A program made the translations under genes and the position numbers. From Pseudonocardia terrae (GTDB lineage Bacteria > Actinomycetota > Actinomycetes > Mycobacteriales > Pseudonocardiaceae), in assembly GCF_021343995.1 (NCBI RefSeq), contig NZ_JAJTTE010000015.1:62001-126000 (forward strand): DNA of 64,000 nt. The letters run 5' to 3'. The notes beneath the pieces are model-generated. The model ran no database searches, was not told the origin of the DNA, and saw only the letters and a list, made by a program, of their open reading frames with translations. Shown here piece by piece: positions 56,729 to 64,000 of the stretch. Each line of letters opens with the position of its first letter. Positions within the stretch are counted from its first letter, which is position 1.

Positions 56729-57238
56729 ATGGCCGACGTCGAGATCCGCGAGATCGGCAGGCCCGGCGACCTCGGGTGGATCGTCGCCGCGCACGGGGAG
56801 CTGTACGCCGCCGAGTTCGGGTGGGACGCGAGCTTCGAGGCCCTCGTGGCGCGGATCGTGGCCGACTTCACCCCCGGACCGCGGGAGCGCGGCTGGATCG
56901 CCGAGCTCGACGGCCACCGGGTGGGCTGCGTGCTGTGCGTCCCCGGCGCCGACCCGGACACCGCCGTGCTGCGGATCCTGCTCGTCCATCCCGACGCCCG
57001 CGGGCACGGGCTGGGGCGACGGCTCGTGGCCACGTGTGTCGGCTTCGCCCGCGAGCATGGGTACGCCACGCTGCGGCTCTGGACCAACGACGTCCTCGCC
57101 GCGGCCCGCCACCTCTACCTCGACGCGGGATTCCGGCTCGTCGCCGAGGAACCGCACCACAGCTTCGGCGCGGACCTGACCGGGCAGGACTACGCGCTGT
57201 CCCTGGGGGTGAACGATCACGATCCGGTGGTCACGTAA
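56729..57238 (+). CDS. GNAT family N-acetyltransferase
   Basis: A 169-residue acetyltransferase. LRILLVHPDARGHGLGRRLVATCVGFARE is the acetyl-CoA binding segment and LYLDAGFRLV the C-terminal motif. GAGGAGG precedes the ATG. It is probably controlled by the adjacent TetR protein, which suggests that an inducing small molecule is also its substrate. That is inference. Confidence 0.88.
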   Translation: MADVEIREIGRPGDLGWIVAAHGELYAAEFGWDASFEALVARIVADFTPGPRERGWIAELDGHRVGCVLCVPGADPDTAVLRILLVHPDARGHGLGRRLVATCVGFAREHGYATLRLWTNDVLAAARHLYLDAGFRLVAEEPHHSFGADLTGQDYALSLGVNDHDPVVT

Positions 57239-57249
57239 CCTCCGATCGT

Positions 57250-59370
57250 GTGAGCACGTCGCACCCTCCGCTCTACCCCGGGGCTCCCCGCCTCGATCTC
57301 GTCGAGGAGCTGCACGGGCGCCCGGTCGCCGATCCCTACCGCTGGCTCGAGGACCCGGAGGACCCCCGGACCCGCGAGTGGTCGGCGGCACAGGACGAGC
57401 TCGCCCGCGGCCGGCTCGACGCCCTGCCCGGGCGTGCGGTGCTCGAGACGCGGCTGCGCGAGCTGCTCTCCGCCGGCTCGATCTCCGTGCCGCTGTGGCG
57501 GGCCGGGCGGGCCTTCTTCTCCCGCCGCGAGCCGGGCCAGGAACATGCGGTGGTGCACGTCCGCGAGCCCGACGGGAGCGAGCGCGCGCTGCTCGACCCG
57601 ATCGCCCTCGACCCGACCGGCCTGACCACGCTCGACACCTGGGTGCCGGACCTGGAGGGCAACCGGATCGCCTACCAGGTCTCGCACGGGGGCGACGAGC
57701 AGTCGGTCCTCTCCCTGCTCGACGTCGCGACCGGCGAGGTCGTCGAGGGTCCGATCGACCGCTGCCGCTACTCGTCGGTGGCCTGGCTGCCCGGGGGCGC
57801 CGAGTTCGTCTACGTGCGCAAGGTCGCCCCCGGCGAGGTCGACGACGGCGAGGAGGACTTCCACCGCCGCGTCTGGCGACACCGGGTCGGCACCCCGGAC
57901 ACCGAGGACGAGCTGGTCACCGGCCCGGGCCTGTACGAGGACCACACCTACTACGGCGTGCGCGTGTCCCGCGACGGCCGCTGGCTCGTCGTCACGGCCA
58001 ACGTCGGCACCGCGCGGCGCGACAGCGTGTGGATCACCGAGCTGACCGACGGGAAGACCCCGGACCTGGTCCCGGTCCTCACCCAGGCCGACGACGTGCA
58101 GGCCACCTGCTGGGTCGAGCGCGACGGCCGCCTCTACATCCACACCACGGACGGGGCGCCGCGCTGGCGCCTCGCCGTCACCGACCCCGCCACGCCGCAG
58201 CGGGAGCACTGGCGCGACCTGGTCCCCGAGGACCCCGCGTCGGTGCTGCAGGCCGTCCGCTGGCTCGAGCCCGCCCCGGGCAGCGGCGACGAGCCGCGCC
58301 TCGTCCTCGCCCGAGCCCGGCACGCGGTCGCCGAGCTGGCCCTGCACGCCGTGGACGGCACGCCCGCCGGTGCGATCCCGTTGCCGGGCACCGGCTCGCT
58401 CACCGGGCTCACGGTCGCCGACCGGGACACCCCGGACCGCTACGGGCAGGTCTGGATCGGCTGGACCGACCTCGTCACGCCCCCGCAGGTGCACCGCTAC
58501 GCGCGCGGCACGACCGTGCTCGAGGCGACGGCGCCCGGCCAGGTCGACCTGCCCGCCGTGCGCTCCGAGCTGCGCGAGTTCACCTCGAAGGACGGCACCA
58601 CCGTCCGGATGTTCGTGGTCACCCCGGTCCCGGAATCAGGACTGGGCGACGGCCCGTGGCCCGTGCTGATGACCGGCTACGGCGGGTTCTCGATCGCCCG
58701 CGAGCCGGCGTACACGTCGTCGGCACTGGCCTGGGTCGCCTCCGGCGGCGCCTACGCGTTGGTCGGGCTGCGCGGCGGCAGCGAGGAGGGCGAGGCCTGG
58801 CACCTCGCCGGCAACCGCGCGCACAAGCAGAACGTGTTCGACGACTTCCACGCCGCCGGGGAGGCCCTGGTCGCCGCGGGCACCACGACGCCGGCGCAGC
58901 TCGGCATCCAGGGCGGTTCCAACGGCGGACTGCTCGTCGGGGCGGCGCTGACCCAGCGCCCGGACCTCTACGCGGCCGTCGTCTGCTCGGCGCCGCTGCT
59001 GGACATGGTCCGCTACGAGCTGTTCTCCCTGGGCCGCACCTGGAACGACGAGTACGGCACCGCCGACGACCCCGAGCAGCTCGGCTGGCTGCTCTCCTAC
59101 TCGCCGTACCACCACGTCCGCGGGGGCGTGGCCTACCCGGCCACCCTCTTCACCGTCTTCGAGGCGGACACCCGGGTGGACCCGCTGCACGCCCGCAAGA
59201 TGTGCGCGGCGCTGCAGCACGCCACCACCGCTGACCTGCTCGACCGCCCCGTCCTGCTCCGCCGGGAGACCGACGTCGGGCACGGGGCGCGGTCGATCTC
59301 GCGCACCGTCGCGCTGTCCGTGGACACCCTGGCCTTCCTGGCCTTCCACACCGGTCTGGAGCTCACGTGA
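57250..59370 (+). CDS. Prolyl oligopeptidase family (S9A) serine peptidase
   Basis: A 706-residue S9 peptidase. The N-terminal LHGRPVADPYRWLEDPEDPRTREW is the family signature. Residues 70-390 form the beta-propeller, and 400-706 the alpha/beta hydrolase domain. The catalytic triad is Ser557 in GGSNGG, Asp644 in DTRVDPLH and His678 in DVGHG. Cytoplasmic, no signal peptide. The GTG at 57250 matches the family start. Its stop overlaps the MscS gene by 4 bp. Confidence 0.93.
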   Translation: MSTSHPPLYPGAPRLDLVEELHGRPVADPYRWLEDPEDPRTREWSAAQDELARGRLDALPGRAVLETRLRELLSAGSISVPLWRAGRAFFSRREPGQEHAVVHVREPDGSERALLDPIALDPTGLTTLDTWVPDLEGNRIAYQVSHGGDEQSVLSLLDVATGEVVEGPIDRCRYSSVAWLPGGAEFVYVRKVAPGEVDDGEEDFHRRVWRHRVGTPDTEDELVTGPGLYEDHTYYGVRVSRDGRWLVVTANVGTARRDSVWITELTDGKTPDLVPVLTQADDVQATCWVERDGRLYIHTTDGAPRWRLAVTDPATPQREHWRDLVPEDPASVLQAVRWLEPAPGSGDEPRLVLARARHAVAELALHAVDGTPAGAIPLPGTGSLTGLTVADRDTPDRYGQVWIGWTDLVTPPQVHRYARGTTVLEATAPGQVDLPAVRSELREFTSKDGTTVRMFVVTPVPESGLGDGPWPVLMTGYGGFSIAREPAYTSSALAWVASGGAYALVGLRGGSEEGEAWHLAGNRAHKQNVFDDFHAAGEALVAAGTTTPAQLGIQGGSNGGLLVGAALTQRPDLYAAVVCSAPLLDMVRYELFSLGRTWNDEYGTADDPEQLGWLLSYSPYHHVRGGVAYPATLFTVFEADTRVDPLHARKMCAALQHATTADLLDRPVLLRRETDVGHGARSISRTVALSVDTLAFLAFHTGLELT

Positions 59371-60356
59371 CCCCTCTGCAGGACGCCGTCGACGCCCTGC
59401 CGCTCGCCGAGCCGCCCGCCTGCGCCGCGCAGGCGGGGACGTGGTGCGCCCGCTTCTACCAGTGGACGAACAACGACTTCCTGGCCAACTCGGCCGACGC
59501 GGTCGTCAACGGCGCGATCAAGATCGCGCTGATCGTCGTCATCGGGCTGGTGGCGCGGCGCCTGCTGCACCGCGCGATCACCCGGGTGGTCGACGGCGCG
59601 TCCAACGGGCGCCTCACCAAGCTGCTCGGCCGCGCGCCCCGGCGGGTCCGCACCACGCCGCTCGTCTCGCAGCGGCGCATCCAGCGCGCCCGCACCATCG
59701 GCTCGGTCCTGCGCTCGATCACCTCGGCGGTCATCCTGCTGATCGCCGCGGTGATGATCCTCGCCGAGTTCGGCGTGGCCCTCGGGCCGATCCTGGCCTC
59801 GGCCGGGATCGTCGGCGTCGCCGTCGGGTTCGGTGCGCAGAACCTGGTGCGGGACTTCCTGTCCGGCATGTTCATGCTGCTCGAGGACCAGTACGGCGTC
59901 GGTGACATCGTCGACCTCGGCGAGGCGAGCGGCACCGTCGAGGCGGTCGGCCTGCGCATCACCACGATCCGGGACCTGCAGGGCACGGTCTGGTACGTCC
60001 GCAACGGCGAGATCCTGCGCGTCGGCAACAAGAGCCAGGGGTACGCGGTGGCCGTGGTCGACCTGCCGCTCGCGCATTCCGCCGACATGGCGGAGGTCTC
60101 CGAGCTGGCCGGGCGGGTGGCCGCGGACCGCGTCGCGCACGAGGATCTCGCCGAGGACGTGCTGGAGGACCCGGAGGTCCTGGGCGTCGAGAAGGTCACC
60201 GCGGAGGGCGCCACCCTGCGGCTCACGGTCAAGGTCAACCCGGGCAGGCAGTGGGCCGTGCAGCGCGCGCTCAACGCCGCCATCACGGACGCGTTCGACG
60301 ACGAGGGCGTCCCCAGGCCGACACCGCTCGGGCTGGGAGGGAGACTGGGGTCGTGA
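59367..60356 (+). CDS. MscS-type mechanosensitive channel
   Basis: A 329-residue channel. Residues 45-70 and 110-140 hold membrane segments. The pore-lining TM3/beta-domain sequence [31 protein letters not shown] is the MscS core, and the beta domain follows with [17 protein letters not shown]. The C-terminal cytosolic part is shorter than in E. coli MscS. It starts at a GTG inside the peptidase stop (GTGA), and its end overlaps glbO, so the three are translationally coupled. Confidence 0.93.
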   Translation: MTPLQDAVDALPLAEPPACAAQAGTWCARFYQWTNNDFLANSADAVVNGAIKIALIVVIGLVARRLLHRAITRVVDGASNGRLTKLLGRAPRRVRTTPLVSQRRIQRARTIGSVLRSITSAVILLIAAVMILAEFGVALGPILASAGIVGVAVGFGAQNLVRDFLSGMFMLLEDQYGVGDIVDLGEASGTVEAVGLRITTIRDLQGTVWYVRNGEILRVGNKSQGYAVAVVDLPLAHSADMAEVSELAGRVAADRVAHEDLAEDVLEDPEVLGVEKVTAEGATLRLTVKVNPGRQWAVQRALNAAITDAFDDEGVPRPTPLGLGGRLGS

Positions 60357-60736
60357 GTGCGCCGCAGAACTTCTACGCCGAGGTGGGGGGCGAAAAGGTA
60401 TTCCACCAGATCGTCCACCGCTTCTACGAGCAGGTCGCCGAGGACGAGATCCTCCGTCCGCTGTACCCGGAGGAGGACCTCAGGCCGGCCGAGGACCGGC
60501 TGCGGATGTTCCTCGAGCAGTACTGGGGCGGCCCCCGCACCTACTCCGAGCAGCGCGGCCACCCGCGGCTGCGGATGCGGCACTTCCCGTTCACGATCGG
60601 CCCGATCGAGCGCGACGCGTGGCTGCGCTGCATGCGCGTGGCCATCGACGAGTCGGACCTCGACGGGGCGCACCGCGCCCAGCTCTGGCAGTACCTGGAG
60701 TACGCGGCGGCGAGCATGGTCAACTCCGGCTTCTAG
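60353..60736 (+). CDS. glbO: Group II truncated haemoglobin
   Basis: A 127-residue trHbO-type globin. [52 protein letters not shown] contains the Trp-Gly pair and proximal-His region of group II globins. Roles in oxygen or NO handling are known for the family. It overlaps the MscS stop by 4 bp. In M. tuberculosis glbO (Rv2470) is also next to aglA (Rv2471). Confidence 0.93.
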   Translation: MSAPQNFYAEVGGEKVFHQIVHRFYEQVAEDEILRPLYPEEDLRPAEDRLRMFLEQYWGGPRTYSEQRGHPRLRMRHFPFTIGPIERDAWLRCMRVAIDESDLDGAHRAQLWQYLEYAAASMVNSGF

Positions 60737-60774
60737 TAGGGGCCGGGCGGGTCCGTTTGGCAGAATGGCGTCCC

Positions 60775-62364
60775 GTGCGGCACGACGGGCAGTGGTGGGC
60801 GAAGGCCGTCGTCTACCAGGTCTACGTCCGCAGCTTCGCCGACTCCGACGGCGACGGGGTCGGTGACCTCGCGGGCGTCCGCAGCCGGCTCGGGTACCTC
60901 GAGCTCCTCGGCGTCGACGCCGTCTGGCTGAGCCCCGTCAACCCCTCGCCCGGCGTCGACCACGGCTACGACGTGTCCGACCCCCGGGAGGTCGACCCGC
61001 TCCTCGGCGACCTCGACGACCTCGACGGGCTGATCGCCGACGCGCACGCCCACGGCCTGCGGGTGGTCGTCGACGTGGTGCCCAACCACACCTCGGACCA
61101 GCACGAATGGTTCCGCGCCGCGGTGTCGTCGAGTCCCGGGAGCCCGGAGCGGGCCCGCTACCACTTCCGCCCCGGCAAGGGCGAGCGCGGCGAGCAGCCG
61201 CCGAACAACTGGCAGAGCGTGTTCGGCGGGCCGGCGTGGACGCGCCTCACCGCGACGGACGAGGACGGCACGAGCCGGCCGGACGAGTGGTACCTGCACC
61301 TGTTCGCGCCCGGCCAGCCGGACCTCGACTGGGAGAACCCCGAGGTCTGGGCGGACCTGGAGAAGACGCTGCGGTTCTGGTGCGACCGGGGCGTCGACGG
61401 GCTGCGGATCGACGTCGCGCACGGCATGGCCAAGGCCGCCGGGCTGCCCGACGACCGGCGGCAGCCGGGCTGGACCCCGGTCTCGGACGAGCTCGCCGAC
61501 CCGCGCTTCGACCAGGACCCGGTGCACGACGTGCACCGCATGATCCGCGCGGTGCTCGACCACTACCCGGAGCGGATGGCCGTCGGCGACGTCGGCACGG
61601 TGCGCGACGACGACCGCTGGGCGGCCTACGTCCGCCGCGACGAGCTGCACCTCGCCTTCCACTCCGCGCTGCGCGACGCGGCCTTCGACGCCGGCCAGGT
61701 GCGCGAGGCCGTCGACCGCACTCTCGCGGCCGCCGGGTCCGTCGGCGTTCCGGCCGTGTGGATGCTGGCCGGCCACGATCTGGTGCGCCCGGCCACGCGG
61801 TACGGGGAGAGTCCGCTCGGGCTCGCCCGGGCGCGCGCGATGGCCCTGGTCACGCTGGCCCTGCCCGGCACCGCCTACCTCTACCACGGCGACGAGCTGG
61901 GCCTGCCCGACGTCGAGCTGCCCGAAGCGGCGCGGCAGGACCCGGCCTGGGAGCTGTCCGGGCATGCCGACCCCGGCCGCGACGGCGCCCGGGTACCGCT
62001 GCCGTGGGAGGGCGGTTCACCCGGCTACGGCTTCACCACCGGCACGCCTTGGCTCCCCATGCCGGAGGAGTTCGGCGCGCTGACCGCCGCAGACCAGCTC
62101 GAGGACCCGGACTCGACGCTGTCGCTCTTCCGCCAGGCCCTGGAGCTGCGACGCAGCCATCCCGCGTTCCACGGCGACCAGGTCGAGTGGTTCGGCGCCC
62201 CGGCGGGCTGCCTCGCCTTCCGCCGCACCGGGTCCACGCTCGTCTGCGCGCTCAACGCCGGCGACCGGGCCGTCCCGCTGCCACCTGGCGACGTCCTGCT
62301 CACCAGCGCCCCGCTCACGGACTGCGGCGAACTCCCGCCCGACACGGCCGCTTGGCTCGCCTGA
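60775..62364 (+). CDS. GH13 alpha-glucosidase/trehalose-synthase-like enzyme with altered acid/base residue
   Basis: A 529-residue GH13 enzyme, AglA-like. Conserved regions: DVVPNHTS (region I), GLRIDVAHG with nucleophile Asp213, and LAGHDLVRP with Asp335. The expected acid/base Glu in region III, usually VGE, reads VGDVG, placing Asp at position 272. This could lower or change activity. The GTG at 60775 begins RHDGQWWAKAVVYQVYVRSF, the usual start. Function in alpha-glucan or trehalose metabolism is inferred from the family. Confidence 0.88.
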   Translation: MRHDGQWWAKAVVYQVYVRSFADSDGDGVGDLAGVRSRLGYLELLGVDAVWLSPVNPSPGVDHGYDVSDPREVDPLLGDLDDLDGLIADAHAHGLRVVVDVVPNHTSDQHEWFRAAVSSSPGSPERARYHFRPGKGERGEQPPNNWQSVFGGPAWTRLTATDEDGTSRPDEWYLHLFAPGQPDLDWENPEVWADLEKTLRFWCDRGVDGLRIDVAHGMAKAAGLPDDRRQPGWTPVSDELADPRFDQDPVHDVHRMIRAVLDHYPERMAVGDVGTVRDDDRWAAYVRRDELHLAFHSALRDAAFDAGQVREAVDRTLAAAGSVGVPAVWMLAGHDLVRPATRYGESPLGLARARAMALVTLALPGTAYLYHGDELGLPDVELPEAARQDPAWELSGHADPGRDGARVPLPWEGGSPGYGFTTGTPWLPMPEEFGALTAADQLEDPDSTLSLFRQALELRRSHPAFHGDQVEWFGAPAGCLAFRRTGSTLVCALNAGDRAVPLPPGDVLLTSAPLTDCGELPPDTAAWLA

Positions 62365-62390
62365 CGCTGAGGCTGCCCCGGTCGGCCTGC

Positions 62391-63035
62391 TCAGGTCAGC
62401 AGGGGCAGCGCGGTCATCCGCCGCCGGACGACGGCGCCGAAGCGGGCGTCGAGCCGCATCCACGAGCCCGTCGCCGAGACCCGCACGACCGGTTCCGGCC
62501 CGTCGCCCGCGCCGGTGTCGGCACCGCCGAGGAACCCCATGCCGGACAGGGCGAACAGCGCCCGCATCGGCACGGAGACCTTCCCCGGCACGTCACCGGA
62601 GACCGTCAGGACGGTCTGGTCGAGCAGCGAGGCGGGTGGGCCCATGGGCCCGCCGTGCTCGCGGGCCAGCGTCAGCCCGCGCTCGGTGAGCGCCTCCAGC
62701 TCCCGCGCGGGAACGTCCTCGAGCCGCGTCCAGCCTTCGTCGGGTGGCAGCGTGCCCGTCCAGAACCCGGTGGCACCGCCGAGGTCCACCTCCTCGGACC
62801 GGTCGACGGCCAGGGCCGTGAGCAGCGCGGACCCCTGCACGGTGACGTCGTCCGGCTCCATCTCGGCGGCGACCGAGCGGGTCGCGAGCGCCTCGAACGG
62901 GGTCGGGGCCCAGGCCGTCACCCGGCCGCGCGCGGACCGCAGCCGCACCGGCGCGGACTCGTCGAGGCGGACCAGGCGCGCGGTGAAGGTGCCGAGATCC
63001 GCACGCTCGGACGGGTCGGCGAACCGGAGGCTCAC
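62391..63035 (-). CDS. Conserved hypothetical protein coupled to thioesterase (Rv2474c-like)
   Basis: A 214-residue protein of no assigned function. The pattern VSLRFADPSERADLGTFTARLVRLDE and AWAPTPFEALATRSVAAE, with GPPASLLDQTVLTVSG and a C-terminal SGMGFLGG, recurs in actinobacteria next to a thioesterase. The GTG at 63035 overlaps the thioesterase stop by 4 bp. It ends 26 bp from the convergent GH13 gene. Confidence 0.75.
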   Translation of the reverse strand: MSLRFADPSERADLGTFTARLVRLDESAPVRLRSARGRVTAWAPTPFEALATRSVAAEMEPDDVTVQGSALLTALAVDRSEEVDLGGATGFWTGTLPPDEGWTRLEDVPARELEALTERGLTLAREHGGPMGPPASLLDQTVLTVSGDVPGKVSVPMRALFALSGMGFLGGADTGAGDGPEPVVRVSATGSWMRLDARFGAVVRRRMTALPLLT

Positions 63036-63550
63036 GACACGGCCTCCGCGGCCGACGCAGAGGTCCCGGCAGAGGTCCCGGCAGAGGTCCCGGCGGAGGC
63101 CGCGGCAGCGGTCCCGGCAGCTGTCACGGCGGGCTCCGGCGCCCAGCGCAGCAGGAAGGCCCGCTCCTCGGCGGTGAGCCGGCGGGGCCGCCGGCCGGCC
63201 AGGTCGAACAGCGCCATCCGCGTCTCCGCCTCGATCGCGACCGGGTCGGACTCCGCCGGCCCCTCCCGCATCACGTAGTCGATCGTGAACGACGCCGCCC
63301 GCACGTCCCGCACGGTCATCTCCACCCGCAGGTCGTGCGCGCGGTACGGGACCTGCCTGCGGTACTCCACGCCGAGCCCTGCCACCAGCAGTCCGGCCGC
63401 GAAGGTGTCGATGCCCTCCGCCGCGGCGGCGGTGAACATCAGCTCGATGCGCGCCTCCTCGAGGAGCGTGACCGCCCGCGCGTGGTTCAGGTGCCGGTAG
63501 GAGTCCTGGTCGGTCCAGCGCAGCGGGACCTGGGCGACGTAGCGGGCCAC
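63032..63550 (-). CDS. Acyl-CoA thioesterase (hotdog fold, Rv2475c-like)
   Basis: A 172-residue 4HBT-type thioesterase. RWTDQDSYRHLNHARAVTLLEEARIELM is the conserved first segment with the catalytic Asp/Asn region, and VEYRRQVPYRAHDLRVEM completes the fold. The C-terminus is a Ser-Ala-Gly-Thr tail from a 12-bp repeat (63060-63095). GTG start. Coupled to the downstream hypothetical gene. Confidence 0.87.
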   Translation of the reverse strand: MARYVAQVPLRWTDQDSYRHLNHARAVTLLEEARIELMFTAAAAEGIDTFAAGLLVAGLGVEYRRQVPYRAHDLRVEMTVRDVRAASFTIDYVMREGPAESDPVAIEAETRMALFDLAGRRPRRLTAEERAFLLRWAPEPAVTAAGTAAAASAGTSAGTSAGTSASAAEAVS

Positions 63551-63570
63551 GCGTCCACCCTCTCACCCGC

Positions 63571-64000
63571 TCACCCGACCTCGACCGGCGCCTCCAGCAG
63601 CGCCTCCGTCAGCTCGACCGGGCGGGAGAGGGCGTTGAGGTGCCCGCCCGGCATCACGCGGACGTCGAGCCCGAGCCGTTCGCGCGCCACCCGCCGTTGG
63701 AACGGCAGGGGGAACAGGCGGTCGCCGGCGCCGGCCAGCACGGTCGTGGGGACGTCCGGCCAGGCCGTCAGCGAGAACGGCTCGGCGAACGAGCGCTCCG
63801 ACTGGTTCCGCCCACCCTGCGCCAGCTCGGTGCGCAGGTCCGCCGGCAGGTCGTGCAGGAAGTCCCGCTCGAGGTCGAACCCGTCGTACCCGGCCTCGGC
63901 CCGGGCCTCGGCCTGCCGCGTGGCCTCCCACCAGTGCCCGGCACTCTCCCCCGGCGCCGGAATCATGGGGTTCACCAGCACCAGCCGCCGCACCGGCACC
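63571..64000 (-). CDS. Alpha/beta hydrolase, N-terminus outside the window
   Basis: The last 143 codons of an alpha/beta hydrolase; the frame stays open to the right edge of the window, so the start is missing. The visible part contains RRLVLVNPMIPAPGE, the catalytic-Asp motif LAGAGDRLFPL and the His in PGGHLNALSRP. The nucleophile is not in the window. Substrate unknown. Confidence 0.83.
   Translation of the reverse strand, partial: VPVRRLVLVNPMIPAPGESAGHWWEATRQAEARAEAGYDGFDLERDFLHDLPADLRTELAQGGRNQSERSFAEPFSLTAWPDVPTTVLAGAGDRLFPLPFQRRVARERLGLDVRVMPGGHLNALSRPVELTEALLEAPVEVG

Overview
The window is very GC-rich, with GC-ending codons, frequent GTG starts and one-to-eight-base gene overlaps, as expected for a high-GC actinomycete. 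The gene content (PPOX/F420-type flavoproteins, a deazaflavin-type nitroreductase, group II truncated haemoglobin, paired ClpP1/ClpP2, DUF4233, DUF3515) fits Pseudonocardiaceae, possibly Pseudonocardia. The genus is an inference. The backbone follows a Mycobacterium tuberculosis order: ndk-DUF4233-folC-valS, then clpX-clpP2-clpP1-tig, then glbO beside an aglA-like GH13 gene, then an Rv2474c/Rv2475c-like pair. Accessory genes are inserted between these blocks.

Layout. 1-7 kb: the end of a kinase-like/flippase-like membrane protein, a GNAT gene overlapping a TIGR03960-type radical SAM gene, a methyltransferase and a SARP-like TPR regulator. 7-11.3 kb: a dapA that looks proteobacterial, a small membrane protein, and a three-gene NodIJ/DrrAB-like ABC-2 exporter. 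11.3-17 kb: the valS-folC-DUF4233-ndk-GNAT operon. 17-21.5 kb: a papain-like-fold candidate, an F420/PPOX protein, and an OFA-type transporter with its 45-residue small subunit, divergent from a class III CoA-transferase. 21.5-22.5 kb: a gene-free block built of 41-bp and about 83-bp tandem repeats. 22.5-27 kb: clpX, clpP2, clpP1 and tig. 27-30.4 kb: a stress locus with Asp23/Gls24-like proteins, CsbD, an ECF-like sigma factor, an Asp23 protein carrying an anti-sigma zinc motif, and a FhuF-like reductase. 31-37 kb: gltBD. 37-46 kb: a cation efflux protein, a deazaflavin-type reductase under a palindrome-rich promoter, DedA, DUF1697, an ABC1 kinase, two MFS transporters and a disordered protein. 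46-50 kb: thiL, an Lrp-like RAM protein, DUF3515, ddl and an isocitrate-lyase-family enzyme. 50-57 kb: a PPOX protein, a DHA2 MFS protein with three Ig-like repeats on its tail, an NTF2-like protein, a MocR regulator divergent from a PNPOx gene, and a TetR regulator divergent from a GNAT gene. 57-64 kb: a translationally coupled S9 peptidase-MscS-glbO run, a GH13 enzyme with an Asp at the expected acid/base Glu, a hypothetical protein coupled to a thioesterase, and a partial alpha/beta hydrolase.

Functional themes are proteostasis (Tig, ClpP1P2, ClpX), glutamate synthesis (GltBD), translation and folate metabolism (ValS, FolC, Ndk), cell-wall precursors (DapA, Ddl) and envelope stress (sigma/Asp23/CsbD). 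Short tandem duplications of 12, 14, 18, 30, 41 and 83 bp recur inside and between genes and seem to be a habit of this genome. I found no tRNA, rRNA, CRISPR array, insertion sequence or prophage. The strongest candidates for something undescribed are the repeat block at 21.5-22.5 kb, the sigma/ZAS-Asp23 locus and the MFS-Ig fusion.
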